From positions 57,453 through 121,452 of the forward strand of contig NZ_NHPP01000015.1 of assembly GCF_002838835.1 (NCBI RefSeq): a stretch of DNA of 64,000 nucleotides, in the 5' to 3' direction. Source of the stretch: Siphonobacter sp. SORGH_AS_0500 (GTDB lineage Bacteria; Bacteroidota; Bacteroidia; Cytophagales; Spirosomataceae). The position numbers and the translations under genes are program-made. Below the pieces are notes generated by a model. The model searched no databases and was not told where the DNA came from. It worked only from the letters and a program-made list of their open reading frames with translations. Positions 55,613 through 64,000 of the stretch are shown here, piece by piece. How positions within the stretch are numbered: the stretch's first letter is position 1; each line of letters begins with the position of its first letter.

Positions 55613-56170
55613 TTAAACCGCAGCGGTCAGGGGAATTGTGCCGGTGTAATTAAATGCGGGTTTGCCGGTAGCGTTGATTTCGAATTCCGTCATTCGCTCA
55701 TCGTCCGCTTTGGCTCCAGAGGCCAGCTTTCCAGAAGTGACCATGGCGGGTTTATCTTTCCAGCCAATGACTTCCTGTTCTCCATTTAAGCCGATCACGA
55801 TGAAGATCATATTGCCATTTTTCGTGGCATCTAAAAAGCCTTTCACCTGGGCGGAAGTCGAGCGAACTGCTCCCTTGAGCGTATTAGACCAGGATTTACC
55901 TTTCGCGGGTCCAACCAGCTCAGATTCAACGGAAGGCAGATCAGAAGTAAACTGGAATTTGTTAAACTTCTTACCCGTGTTCATAATGAAGCTATCCGTC
56001 AACGTTACTCGTTGTTCGAAGGTAGTCGTCGCGTCTTTGGAGGGCAGGGTAGGCCAGGTTTTAATATCGGATTCGAAACAGTAGTAACCCGTTCGCTCCA
56101 AACCAGCGACTCCCGTATCGCCATTTTGACACTCCAGCACATCTTCGAGTTTTGCGTCAATGCAAGACAT
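55613..56170 (-). CDS. phage structural protein, tail-tube-like
   Basis: A 185-residue beta-rich protein with Lys/Thr/Ser-rich strands: FEQRVTLTDSFIMNTGKKF, NGNMIFIVIGLNGEQEVIG, DDERMTEFEINATGKPAF. The pattern resembles major tail-tube proteins; the family is not certain. It has its own terminators on both sides, as expected for a highly expressed structural gene. Confidence 0.6.
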   Translation of the reverse strand: MSCIDAKLEDVLECQNGDTGVAGLERTGYYCFESDIKTWPTLPSKDATTTFEQRVTLTDSFIMNTGKKFNKFQFTSDLPSVESELVGPAKGKSWSNTLKGAVRSTSAQVKGFLDATKNGNMIFIVIGLNGEQEVIGWKDKPAMVTSGKLASGAKADDERMTEFEINATGKPAFNYTGTIPLTAAV

Positions 56171-56201
56171 CTCTTTTGTGGGTTAGGTGATTGATAAACA
56201 G

Positions 56202-56225
56202 AAAAACCCTGTCTGTAGGGTTTTT
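56202..56225 (-). terminator. terminator
   Basis: A perfect 9-bp stem AAAAACCCT with loop GTCTGT, between the 101-residue gene and the tail-tube-like gene. Confidence 0.8.
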
Positions 56226-56227
56226 GA

Positions 56228-56533
56228 TTAGGTAAGGGGAACGATGACCTGCTGGCCTTCTACTTTGAGAAGCTTTTCACCCAGACCGTCTTTCTCCAGT
56301 TGATCAGCAGAATAAAGAGCACCTTCCAGGATAAACTTAGGAACCAGTACCCGATACTTTTTATTCTTAATTGTGACGACCAAATCTTTCGTTTTGGCTT
56401 CAGCTTCTGCATCCGCTAGTTTATCCGTCAGCGAGTCATTTTCTGATTGCTGCGTTTGAATCGTTTGCGATTGCTCCAAAATTTTGGCCTTAAGCTGCTC
56501 TTCAGTTAGGCCTTCAAGTTCTTTTAAATCCAT
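56228..56533 (-). CDS. small phage protein with coiled coil
   Basis: About 101 residues from ATG at 56533 (MDLKELEGLTEEQLKAKILE); the longer frame adds 18 unlikely residues. The first half is a coiled coil (QSQTIQTQQSENDSLTDKLAD), the second half is beta-like (TIKNKKYRVLVPKFILEGAL). It lies 80 bp after the major capsid gene; a head decoration or head-completion protein is possible. Confidence 0.65.
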   Translation of the reverse strand: MDLKELEGLTEEQLKAKILEQSQTIQTQQSENDSLTDKLADAEAEAKTKDLVVTIKNKKYRVLVPKFILEGALYSADQLEKDGLGEKLLKVEGQQVIVPLT

Positions 56534-56614
56534 GGGGATCAAGGTTTGCGATTGTAACAGCGGGGCCGCTCGAAAGCTAAACCCCAACTGAATCGGCTAG
56601 GTGGATGTGGATGA

Positions 56615-57556
56615 TTAGGCCTGATCGTTAACCGCCAGAGCGTCCAGATCAGCGATTTGAAGACCCATGATGAGTTTCATGGAAAACTCCATATGATAGT
56701 GGCCGTCAATTAATTTGAATGGAGTTAATGGACTAGTGCCATCCGTACCCATGTACAGGTTCTTACCCGCTGAAGCAATAATTCGCTGAGAGTTACCCAT
56801 CCAGATACAGGGGCGAATGCTCCAGTTAGCCGCGTACATGAAAACGATTTCTTTGGAACGCAATTCATTCCCCGTAAAAATGGGTGAGGTCTTGTACTCG
56901 GCCCGGTAATTCTCGAAGTACTTCCAGTACACATCTTCAGAAACGTAGATTACGCCACCTTTGGCCCGAACCGCAGGGGATAAGCTTTTAAAGACTGCTT
57001 CTGTTTTACTGATCGCATTGGCATTCGTGATTGCACCCGTAACGACTGGAACCAGATTAGCTGCGGTCACTTCTTTAGCGATAATGGTTCCGAAGCCATC
57101 GGTGATTTTACGAGCTTTTTGCACGGCAGTATCGCCATTAACGACGGCTTCTTTTTTGCCGAAATACACGATGTGCTGATCGATGGTATTCTGAGCCCGC
57201 TCGGTAAGCTGTTCGAAAATAAACTGCTCTTCAGGGATATCGCGTCCACCTGGTCTTAATTGCTCACCTAAGTATTCCCGGCGGAACGCTTCAGGTTCAA
57301 ACGTTAAGTCTCCTTGTCCTACGTCAACTCGTAGTTTACGGTCTTCTAAAGCAACTGCATCCGTTTTTTCAAACGTGCCGGTATACGGCTTTAAAAATTC
57401 TGAAGTCGTGATCTTAGGAATGTTGACTTCATTGTTGATCCCTGGAAGCACCGTTAAATCTTCAAAGGCGGTAAAGCCCGTGATGATCTGAGCGATAATT
57501 GGCAACCAGTTGGCATTGAGGTACGCACTGAGTTGTGCGAAAGAAATACTGCCCAT
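56615..57556 (-). CDS. phage major capsid protein
   Basis: A 313-residue protein with the character of an HK97-fold capsid: an N-terminal helix (SFAQLSAYLNANWLPIIAQ), the E-loop-like region with FEPEAFRREYLGEQ, GGVIYVSEDVYWKYFENYRAEY, an A-domain VFMYAANWSIRPCIWMGNS and a C-terminal P-domain strand set. No maturation propeptide stands out. It follows the protease-scaffold gene directly, in normal prohead order. Confidence 0.82.
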   Translation of the reverse strand: MGSISFAQLSAYLNANWLPIIAQIITGFTAFEDLTVLPGINNEVNIPKITTSEFLKPYTGTFEKTDAVALEDRKLRVDVGQGDLTFEPEAFRREYLGEQLRPGGRDIPEEQFIFEQLTERAQNTIDQHIVYFGKKEAVVNGDTAVQKARKITDGFGTIIAKEVTAANLVPVVTGAITNANAISKTEAVFKSLSPAVRAKGGVIYVSEDVYWKYFENYRAEYKTSPIFTGNELRSKEIVFMYAANWSIRPCIWMGNSQRIIASAGKNLYMGTDGTSPLTPFKLIDGHYHMEFSMKLIMGLQIADLDALAVNDQA

Positions 57557-57620
57557 TGTGTGTAATAAAAGTTAGGTGTGGGATGGATTAGGGTACGCGT
57601 ACTATGGAGGGGTGGATAGA

Positions 57621-58958
57621 CTATTTTTTTCGGTTTTCGCGGTTCTTTTTAGCCGCTGCTGCCAGATTGCTTACCTGAGCCATGCCTGCATGAGCCGCCG
57701 CTGGCGAATCATCTTCAACCGTGATAGGATCAGTAGTAGGCGTGGGAGCCTGAGCTACCGGAGCACCCGGTACGCGGGCTTCTAATTCAGTGATGCGAGC
57801 TTGTAAACCAGCAGTCGCGGTTTGGTGAGCTGTATTAGCAGCCGCGATCTGATCATTCAGGCCTTGGATGGTGGAATCACGCTCAGCAATAGTAGCCACG
57901 TGCGTAGCAATCGTGGTATCACGCTCGGTAACCTGAGTATTGAGATTATCGATTTGACTCATTACCTCAGTTTCAGCCTGGGTAGTATCAGGCTGCTCAG
58001 TTGACAAACCGAACTTCGCCCGGACTTTGTTAATAAAATTCATGTCAGTGTATTGTTTGGGGGTGATTTTGCGGGGGGATTTACTAAGGGCAAAAGCTAA
58101 GGCTTCCTCGAAAGTACAGATACCATCAATGAGGCCGTTTTCCTGAGCTTCCTGCGTGAGCATCGTTTTGCCTTGAAGGGCTAAGGCACTCACGTTCGGG
58201 CGGGTAGCCTTCACGAAGTTCATAAAGTTCTGATCGAGCTTATAGAGGATTCCCTCGGTGTACTGCGTAAAATCGCCTTCTTTGGCCGCCCGGTGTTCTG
58301 CGTTCTTCAGGGGTGAATCGACCGAATACAGATCGATCATCTTGATACCCAGATTCTCGTAGTACTGTGTATAATCTCGGTAGCTGATCATCACGCCAAT
58401 CGAGCCAAACATGCAGTTCAGACTCGAAGCGAACGTATAATCCGAAGCGGAAGAAATGTACTGGCCACCCGAGCAGCTCATGCCTTCACAAAATGAAACA
58501 ATCGTTTTGGTGCAGGCGAGTTTAGCCAGGGCTACTTCAGCGGTACCCAGCACGGCTCCGCCGGGCGTATTTTCGACCTCTAAAAAGGCTTTGACTTGAG
58601 GGTCAGCTTCACCTTTCTGATACCATTTGGCGATCGTGCTCGTACCAGGTACGCCGCAATAGTCGTACTGCATCAAAGTTTCCATCACCGGAATGATTAG
58701 CACACCAGTGTCCGTCAAGACAGGGTAGTAATCCAGCCAGTATTGTTCTTCTTCGCTGACGTAGGGGGTAGCAGAACAGGTGAAGCGTGCCTCAAAGCCC
58801 ACTTTAGGGGCTGCATCGTCACTTCCCATCATCGAGCGTGGATTCTCCTGTCCGTTACGAAAGGCTAAGAAGACCGGCATACACATGCCCACGCCTTCCG
58901 GACCGAGAAAAAACGCTTGATTGAATACACTGGATAAGAGACGACGGGAATCTTTCAT
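57621..58958 (-). CDS. S49-type prohead protease fused to a scaffold
   Basis: A 445-residue protein. Residues about 75-290 are an S49/ClpP-like protease with the catalytic Ser163 in GMSCSGGQYISS. The C-terminal 130 residues are a coiled coil (NLNTQVTERDTTIATHVAT, LQARITELEARV) and a Pro/Ala tail, as in scaffold proteins. An ATG at 58043 (MNFINKVRAKFGLS, residue 306) could yield a separate scaffold of about 140 residues, as lambda C/Nu3. It lies just before the major capsid gene. Confidence 0.87.
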   Translation of the reverse strand: MKDSRRLLSSVFNQAFFLGPEGVGMCMPVFLAFRNGQENPRSMMGSDDAAPKVGFEARFTCSATPYVSEEEQYWLDYYPVLTDTGVLIIPVMETLMQYDYCGVPGTSTIAKWYQKGEADPQVKAFLEVENTPGGAVLGTAEVALAKLACTKTIVSFCEGMSCSGGQYISSASDYTFASSLNCMFGSIGVMISYRDYTQYYENLGIKMIDLYSVDSPLKNAEHRAAKEGDFTQYTEGILYKLDQNFMNFVKATRPNVSALALQGKTMLTQEAQENGLIDGICTFEEALAFALSKSPRKITPKQYTDMNFINKVRAKFGLSTEQPDTTQAETEVMSQIDNLNTQVTERDTTIATHVATIAERDSTIQGLNDQIAAANTAHQTATAGLQARITELEARVPGAPVAQAPTPTTDPITVEDDSPAAAHAGMAQVSNLAAAAKKNRENRKK

Positions 58959-58975
58959 AAGGGACTAGTTCATCC

Positions 58976-59019
58976 GAATTTCGTATGAGTACAAGTAGAC
59001 TGTTCGGGATACGAAATTC
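58976..59019. promoter_or_regulatory. inverted repeat before the protease gene
   Basis: Perfect 11-bp arms GAATTTCGTAT / ATACGAAATTC with a 22-nt spacer, ending 18 bp before the protease start. It is too widely spaced for a terminator; an operator or 5' structure is more likely. Confidence 0.5.
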
Positions 59020-59055
59020 AGGGGAAGTAAGCAAGCCAAAAAGGACACTAAACGC

Positions 59056-59084
59056 AAGAAAGCCAGGCATTGCCCGGCTTTCTT
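59056..59084 (-). terminator. terminator after the GH42-like gene
   Basis: A 14-bp stem with one mismatch (AAGAAAGCCAGGCA / TGCCCGGCTTTCTT), 92 bp past the stop. Confidence 0.75.
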
Positions 59085-59175
59085 AGCTGTTAATCATTTC
59101 ACTTGTACCCTTGAGCTATTCCCTAAAAAGAGGACAAACCGAAAGGTAGTTTACTAGGGTAGCCCCTTCATCGAT

Positions 59176-60984
59176 TTAATCTTCACCCCCACCACCGCCT
59201 GAAGCGTCTGGATTTGGATTCGAGGTCGTCGCGGTGGTGTTGATGGGATAGGAATTCACAAACAAAGCTCTAACGTCGCTATCATCTACCCGGATGACAA
59301 TGTGCTTACCGGGGTTCTGATCGGCTACTTTTTTCCACTCCGAGTGGATGTAATTATCCCCGATGTGATTGTATTTCCCGTCTAATGCTATCTTGAGAAA
59401 CGGAATGGTAAGCGTAATCGGATTGCCCTGGCTATTCAGGTTATCAGGCTTAAACGTACTGGTAGCTGCGGATAAATTAACCCGGTTGGATACTTCCGTC
59501 CAGAAACTGTATGATTCAATGCCTTTACTTTCATTATTGTAGCTGAAGGCAGATAAGCCTACGCCGTTATTAATTGAAAGCCAGGCCGCTTCGGTAAGAA
59601 AATCGAGCGTGAACACATCCAGGCCTGGACTGGGTTCCCAGCACGGATAAGCTCCAGCGAGCTGAGCCCCTGATAGGATCTGATCAATCACAAAAGGCCC
59701 TGCACCAAACTCATGCGAGTTATTGCTTTTTACCGTCATCCATCGATCATATTTCAGCAGCCGCTGAGCGAAGTTGTGTGACTTCATGCGGAACATATCC
59801 CCGTTCATGATACTACCCACATCGAAAGCAAATAATTTCGTTCGGGTGATCGGCACCTGATCGTAAACGTACTTCTGCATTTCATACTCGAAGAGATCAT
59901 GGGCTTCCGCCTGGTACCACTGCCACAAACTTTGCATCGTATCATTCCCACCGTCTGCATTGTTGAGTAGCATATTGCTATTGAACGCATCGAGTGTAAA
60001 TGCCGGAATCGTAGTCCCTAAGCGGCTATTAAGCGTCTGGATGCTACCAAAACGGGCCTGACAGAAGTTCATGAAGGCCGTTCGCATCTTTTCACTGTAA
60101 TCCCCGTAGCTCAAACTCCAGGTACCATTTGCATCTCCATCATAGTAGCCGCCCGAAAAATTAGATTCACCAGACTCGTTGAGCTGGAATCCGATTTCCC
60201 GAATCGTGCCGTCGTTAATTGCTTTCTGATAGCGGGTACAAAACTTCTTGAATCCTTCTTTGTAGAAAGCCAGGGCTTTGGCACTCACGTAGCAGGGGTA
60301 TTTTGTGAGGTAGCTATTCGAAGGACGTAAGTCCGCGTACTGGCCGTCTGGGCGTTTGGGACATTCTTCCCAGCCGTAGCCGAAGCCTGTACTTGATAAC
60401 TGGTTGCTGAGTAATCCTCCGTCGTAGGTAATGCGAAGGTTCATCCGCGTAGCAGCAGAATTACCTGAATTATAGGCATTGTAAACGAGCTGATCGAAGG
60501 TGTTGTCGATCTGATCCTGCGTAAACGTCTGATTAGGAACGGTGTGGTCGTAGGGCGTTGACCACTTGGCATCATTCCACTTGGCAGCCGTATTTAAGAG
60601 ATCAAACGCGTGAAAACTGGCCGTATAGGTGGTAAAGCCAGGGATATTCTTGACTTTAGCCAAGCCCACCGCGAAATCGCTAGGGCTGGAATAATAGCCT
60701 CCTTTCATACGAATATGCTTGTTCATGAGTTGATGCGTAACCGCATCCACTGAACCCGCACTTGATGAATTATCCGCCCCGGTTACTTTCCAGGCGTAGC
60801 CGTAACCCGGGGCCGTGAATTTTTCTTCCGCCTTATTGGACTGGCGGGTTTCTACCAGGGTACCCCCGGCGTTGTAAAGCTGGTAGGTATAGGGGGTTTG
60901 TCCCTCGGTAACTCGTAAGTAAATAGAGCCCTGCCCGCTCACCAGAGCGGGTAACAGGGTCAGAAATAAGAGGAATCTTTTCAT
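59176..60984 (-). CDS. secreted GH42-like glycoside hydrolase, prophage-encoded
   Basis: A 602-residue protein with signal peptide MKRFLLFLTLLPALVSGQ. After a beta-type N-terminal region (about 20-100) comes a TIM-barrel-like part: GFQLNESGESNF with candidate acid/base Glu270, and SYGDYSEKMRTAFMNFCQARFGSIQTLNSRLGT, a pattern typical of GH42 beta-galactosidases (split here only in the listing). A Gly-rich end follows. It might cleave surface glycans. It lies in the phage structural operon 5 bp after the Fn3 gene, which also has a signal peptide; an exported enzyme in that place is odd. Confidence 0.7.
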   Translation of the reverse strand: MKRFLLFLTLLPALVSGQGSIYLRVTEGQTPYTYQLYNAGGTLVETRQSNKAEEKFTAPGYGYAWKVTGADNSSSAGSVDAVTHQLMNKHIRMKGGYYSSPSDFAVGLAKVKNIPGFTTYTASFHAFDLLNTAAKWNDAKWSTPYDHTVPNQTFTQDQIDNTFDQLVYNAYNSGNSAATRMNLRITYDGGLLSNQLSSTGFGYGWEECPKRPDGQYADLRPSNSYLTKYPCYVSAKALAFYKEGFKKFCTRYQKAINDGTIREIGFQLNESGESNFSGGYYDGDANGTWSLSYGDYSEKMRTAFMNFCQARFGSIQTLNSRLGTTIPAFTLDAFNSNMLLNNADGGNDTMQSLWQWYQAEAHDLFEYEMQKYVYDQVPITRTKLFAFDVGSIMNGDMFRMKSHNFAQRLLKYDRWMTVKSNNSHEFGAGPFVIDQILSGAQLAGAYPCWEPSPGLDVFTLDFLTEAAWLSINNGVGLSAFSYNNESKGIESYSFWTEVSNRVNLSAATSTFKPDNLNSQGNPITLTIPFLKIALDGKYNHIGDNYIHSEWKKVADQNPGKHIVIRVDDSDVRALFVNSYPINTTATTSNPNPDASGGGGGED

Positions 60985-60989
60985 GTGGG

Positions 60990-63599
60990 TTAATTGGAAG
61001 TAGTGTAAGATCGGGCTTTCATCGTACCCCGCGATTCACTCACCGGAGGTTGAGCGGATACCGTGAATTCGATGTAGTTGCGTTTGGCATCAGCATTGGC
61101 CGTTTCGGTGACGTACATCCGGTAGGTAACACCTGGCGTAAGGTTGCAACTGGAAATATCGACGGTGAATGTTCCGGTGCTGGGAATGTTGTTTTCAGCA
61201 CATCTTTTCCACTCACCCCCGTTATTGAACTCGCCCTGATACACCGCCCAGGAGTAGTTTTTCGTCCCGCTACCGTGGTTTGTGACGGTGATGGTCGTCG
61301 ATGAGCTAGACGTATTCGAAAGTGAAAGCTGTACGGGCTGGGTGGTTACGGGTGCTTGCCCATTCGGAGTCTGATCGGCGGCCTCCAGTGAAGTCGTAAA
61401 GTCAGAAAACGGCTGTACCTCTTTTCCAAAATTCGGGCCTGTAACCATTTTCAGCACGTTTGAATACAAGCCGTACTTACCATCACTCAGGCGTTTAAAT
61501 CGAACCCGGAATCGATACGTGGTATTAGGCGTAAATTCATTGAGAACGAACTTAAAGAAATTGCTGACCACCCCATCGCCGCCTACAGCCCAGGCATCGT
61601 TTCCGATGCGATAATCCCAGGCAGCCGGAATGCTACTCGTAGAAACGGGCGTATAGCTTACTTGTCCGTACTGCTCAGGCGTTTGCACGCTAGAAGTACG
61701 GGACATTTCCAGAATGGTAGGCGTAGCAATGTCGGAAGATCCGGCCTGCGTGGTCGCTTCCGTTTCGGGCGAAGAGTTCGGCGAATACACTTCATTACTA
61801 CCTTCTTTTTTCGCTACCTGAAGGTGAAACAGATACTTGGTTCCCGCTTTCAGGTTTGTTACCTGGTACGTGCTGATTGTGGTTGGAATATCAATCCGGT
61901 CATAGCTGATCTGACCCGAAGCTGCTTTCCATTCCGCGATGTAGAGAAACGCCCGGCTAATGCTCGAATTATTGAAATTAAGGCCTAACGTAAGCGAGCT
62001 GCTGGTGATGTTACTCACACTCGTAATGGCAGGGGTATTGACCTTGATTACGCCTGTCATGTTGAAAGGCCCGTAGCGTTCCCAGCTTGAAGGTTGTTTC
62101 CCGTCGCTGGTAGTTGAATTACGGCGGTAGCGTAAGTATCTAAAATCAGAATCATTGATGTTGTCAATGAACATCGTATAGTGACCAGGTGCGTAGAGCT
62201 CCATGCCCGCCGCGAATTCCCAAAGCTCATCTTTCACCACGTCCGGGGCATTTTGCCGGGAAATGTAGAAGCTCACCCCACCGCCGTACTCGGTGATGTC
62301 GAATTCAAGTTTTGCCTGAGTTGGACCGTTTTGCGTGACCACCAGATTTTTGATGTTAGGCCAAACCGTGAAGTTATCGACGGCGGGCGTGGTACCTGAA
62401 ACGGTGTTGGAAAGCGGGGATTGGCCCTGCGGCGTGAGAGCTACGAGGCGGTAATAATAGGTGGTACTGGGAGCAAGATTCGTGATGGTGTAGGCTCTTT
62501 CACCTGCGGCTGCATCGGGCGAAAGCACGACGTAGTGAGCGGTATCACCCTTGGACTGATACACCCGAAAATTATTGACTTCGCCACCGTCCCAAAACCA
62601 CGCCAGGCTTTGCGAGGTAGCGTTCGGATTGCCCGTATAGCGAATTACCGGAGCGGGTATCGTGCTGGGCACCACGTCGTAATTGAACGTCGTATCAGGA
62701 GCCCAGGCAATCCACATATTTTTCCCCGCTTCCTTTTCGATGTTCAGGTGCATTTTCTTCTTGTACCAGAAGTAATCGCCCACCTGACCCGGTTCGAGAT
62801 GATTTTTCACCGGGGCTATCCGGCGAAGTGATTTCACCGACGTACTCCCACTAAGCCGCTGAGTGATCAATGCCATGTATTCGCCCATGCTCATGCGGTA
62901 GTTATCGCTTCCGAAGGTCATCAAAAACCGGGCGTTCATCAGATCAAGATTACTGGCAGAAATTAAAGGTGGCAAAGTAGACCAGTGTAATTCATCCACC
63001 CCGATCTTTCCCAGCGTGCCCGGCCACTGCACTACGCCCATTGCGGATACTACGTCCGCGTAAGGCATTCCCTCCAGTCGTCCGGTCGTAGGATTATAGA
63101 GCATGAAGGTGTGCTGAAGGGGATTGACGGGCTTATTCGGAGCGTATTTGAAGCTCAGATAATCCGCCAGAATATCGCCAATCGAATTAGGATACTGAGC
63201 CAGATTAACCGTAGTGCCCGTTTTCGTGAACGCTGAGCCGAAGGTTAATTCGGTAGCTTTACCGCCGTATTCAATCCAGCGGTTGCCGTTGAAAATAGCA
63301 AATTGACGCTGGGAGGTATCCGCCGTCAAACTAGGCCCGATGGCCTGATCTCCTAGAATGGGATTGTTGATCAGATAAGGGGGCCAGGTATAAAATAATT
63401 TAGGATCTCGCTTCAAACGGCCATTCCAGTAGGTACCATCTGCTTTCCGGTATTCAATTTCACCTACCGAGGGGCGAAGAATCGGACGAAGAAAATCAAC
63501 GCTGGGCGGCACCACATCGGATTTGATGGGGATGTCTCCCTGGGCGAAGCTCCAGAGCGAAAGAACGCTCAGGAATATTGCTAAAAGATACTTTTTCAT
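60990..63599 (-). CDS. Fn3-domain protein with signal peptide, prophage-encoded
   Basis: An 869-residue protein starting MKKYLLAIFLSVLSLWSFAQ, a clear signal peptide. The N-terminal third resembles tail-fibre sequence (GNRWIEYGGKATELTFGS). From about residue 290 onward three or four fibronectin type III domains are visible, each closing with a pattern like YTITNLAPSTTYYYRLVAL, YQVTNLKAGTKYLFHLQVA or FTPNTTYRFRVRFKRL. Fn3 domains bind carbohydrates or link modules in phage and surface proteins. No sorting signal for the type IX system was recognised at the end. Confidence 0.75.
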   Translation of the reverse strand: MKKYLLAIFLSVLSLWSFAQGDIPIKSDVVPPSVDFLRPILRPSVGEIEYRKADGTYWNGRLKRDPKLFYTWPPYLINNPILGDQAIGPSLTADTSQRQFAIFNGNRWIEYGGKATELTFGSAFTKTGTTVNLAQYPNSIGDILADYLSFKYAPNKPVNPLQHTFMLYNPTTGRLEGMPYADVVSAMGVVQWPGTLGKIGVDELHWSTLPPLISASNLDLMNARFLMTFGSDNYRMSMGEYMALITQRLSGSTSVKSLRRIAPVKNHLEPGQVGDYFWYKKKMHLNIEKEAGKNMWIAWAPDTTFNYDVVPSTIPAPVIRYTGNPNATSQSLAWFWDGGEVNNFRVYQSKGDTAHYVVLSPDAAAGERAYTITNLAPSTTYYYRLVALTPQGQSPLSNTVSGTTPAVDNFTVWPNIKNLVVTQNGPTQAKLEFDITEYGGGVSFYISRQNAPDVVKDELWEFAAGMELYAPGHYTMFIDNINDSDFRYLRYRRNSTTSDGKQPSSWERYGPFNMTGVIKVNTPAITSVSNITSSSLTLGLNFNNSSISRAFLYIAEWKAASGQISYDRIDIPTTISTYQVTNLKAGTKYLFHLQVAKKEGSNEVYSPNSSPETEATTQAGSSDIATPTILEMSRTSSVQTPEQYGQVSYTPVSTSSIPAAWDYRIGNDAWAVGGDGVVSNFFKFVLNEFTPNTTYRFRVRFKRLSDGKYGLYSNVLKMVTGPNFGKEVQPFSDFTTSLEAADQTPNGQAPVTTQPVQLSLSNTSSSSTTITVTNHGSGTKNYSWAVYQGEFNNGGEWKRCAENNIPSTGTFTVDISSCNLTPGVTYRMYVTETANADAKRNYIEFTVSAQPPVSESRGTMKARSYTTSN

Positions 63600-63627
63600 G
63601 GAGTTGTTTTAGGGTGTGGGGGGATAC

Positions 63628-63984
63628 TTAGTGAATCCAAAACGGGCGTCCGAAAAGCCGAACCATGCCGTACATGAGTCTAGCTTGTGCAGGCTTCATT
63701 CCTTCCTCAATCAGATCCCGAAGGAACGCCTGATCGGCCTCCTGTCTAGCTCGTTTCCTTCCGATTTCCTTTTCACCGATCTGGAAATCATACAGGTAAT
63801 CATGCTTAATAGAAGGGATCGTGGCTAGGCCGTGCGGCGGGATGATCGGCCAGATTGGACGCGGAACACTCGAAAAGTCGGTCTTGAAACCAGCCGGGAT
63901 CGTGTAAATCCTGCCTAGATGTTCAAACTGGCAATCGATGAGAACGCGGAACCGGGTCGATTTCTCGCCCGGTCCCGGCTCCAC
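63628..63984 (-). CDS. DUF1353 phage protein
   Basis: At least 118 residues from ATG at 63984, 16 bp from the window edge; a longer N-terminus outside is possible. The hallmark of DUF1353 is plain: FKTDFSSVPRPIWPIIPPHG, then IKHDYLYDF, and the C-terminal RLFGRPFW. This small family occurs almost only in tailed phages; its job is unknown, perhaps a metal-dependent hydrolase-like fold. It lies 28 bp before the Fn3 gene. Confidence 0.85.
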   Translation of the reverse strand: MEPGPGEKSTRFRVLIDCQFEHLGRIYTIPAGFKTDFSSVPRPIWPIIPPHGLATIPSIKHDYLYDFQIGEKEIGRKRARQEADQAFLRDLIEEGMKPAQARLMYGMVRLFGRPFWIH

Positions 63985-64000
63985 TTTTTCAAGATGAATC

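Larger units (their letters stand above)
38276..64000. mobile_element. integrated tailed prophage, right end outside the window
   Basis: It begins at tRNA-Arg(TCT) with a tyrosine integrase, and continues with lysis, portal, terminase, capsid, protease and DUF1353 phage genes, nearly all on the minus strand. At least 25.7 kb is in view. The early region, repressor and right attachment site are not present, so the element must continue past 64000. AT-rich cargo sits at 45.5-48.9 kb. Confidence 0.93.

Overview
The window looks like the chromosome of a Cytophagales-type Bacteroidota. The signs are TAnnTTTG promoter boxes, a TamL-type lipoprotein Omp85, a Bat-type VWA/TPR pair, a long-form glutamate synthase and weak Shine-Dalgarno signals. 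The genus is not resolved. About 38.3 kb of ordinary host sequence is followed by about 25.7 kb of an integrated tailed prophage that runs off the right edge.

Host part, left to right. The edge carries REP-like palindromes. A secreted GH13 enzyme comes next, followed by a long minus-strand core block: groEL, groES, secG, a TPR protein, lptE, a sigma-54 activator and miaB, with one plus-strand hypothetical between groES and secG. After that come an HhH-GPD-like orphan, a small membrane protein, tamL, a TrmH/SpoU methyltransferase, a queuosine-precursor transporter, alaA and a Gfo/Idh/MocA dehydrogenase. An AraC regulator with a translationally coupled AT-rich acyltransferase faces a tripartite efflux operon (TolC, EmrA-like, EmrB-like MFS) whose EmrA gene is frameshifted. 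An HxlR regulator faces an SDR plus an NTF2-like gene, with two operator-like inverted repeats between them. The block ends with gltD/gltB, RNase Z, a STAS protein, purC, the Bat pair and three tRNA genes (Ser-GCT, Pro-TGG, Arg-TCT).

Prophage part. A tyrosine integrase sits about 120 bp past tRNA-Arg. Almost everything else is on the minus strand. In transcription order it reads: DUF1353, an Fn3 protein with a signal peptide, a GH42-like protein with a signal peptide, S49 protease-scaffold, major capsid, small structural genes, small and large terminase, portal, connector-like genes, cargo genes, tail-like genes, a lysis cassette, and tail-tip/baseplate-like genes next to the integrase. The right attachment site, early genes, repressor and any tape-measure gene are not in the window.

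The most unusual section is 45.5-48.9 kb. Two AT-rich cargo genes, a KAP-type P-loop NTPase and a two-TM protein, each end in the same kind of 3' module: a hairpin with identical loop and ends but a different, self-complementary middle. A 52-residue ribbon-helix-helix protein lies on the opposite strand behind a perfect 22-bp inverted repeat. Two plus-strand promoter-terminator units that resemble each other could encode short RNAs. This is a plausible undescribed prophage cargo or defence locus, but its function is inference only.
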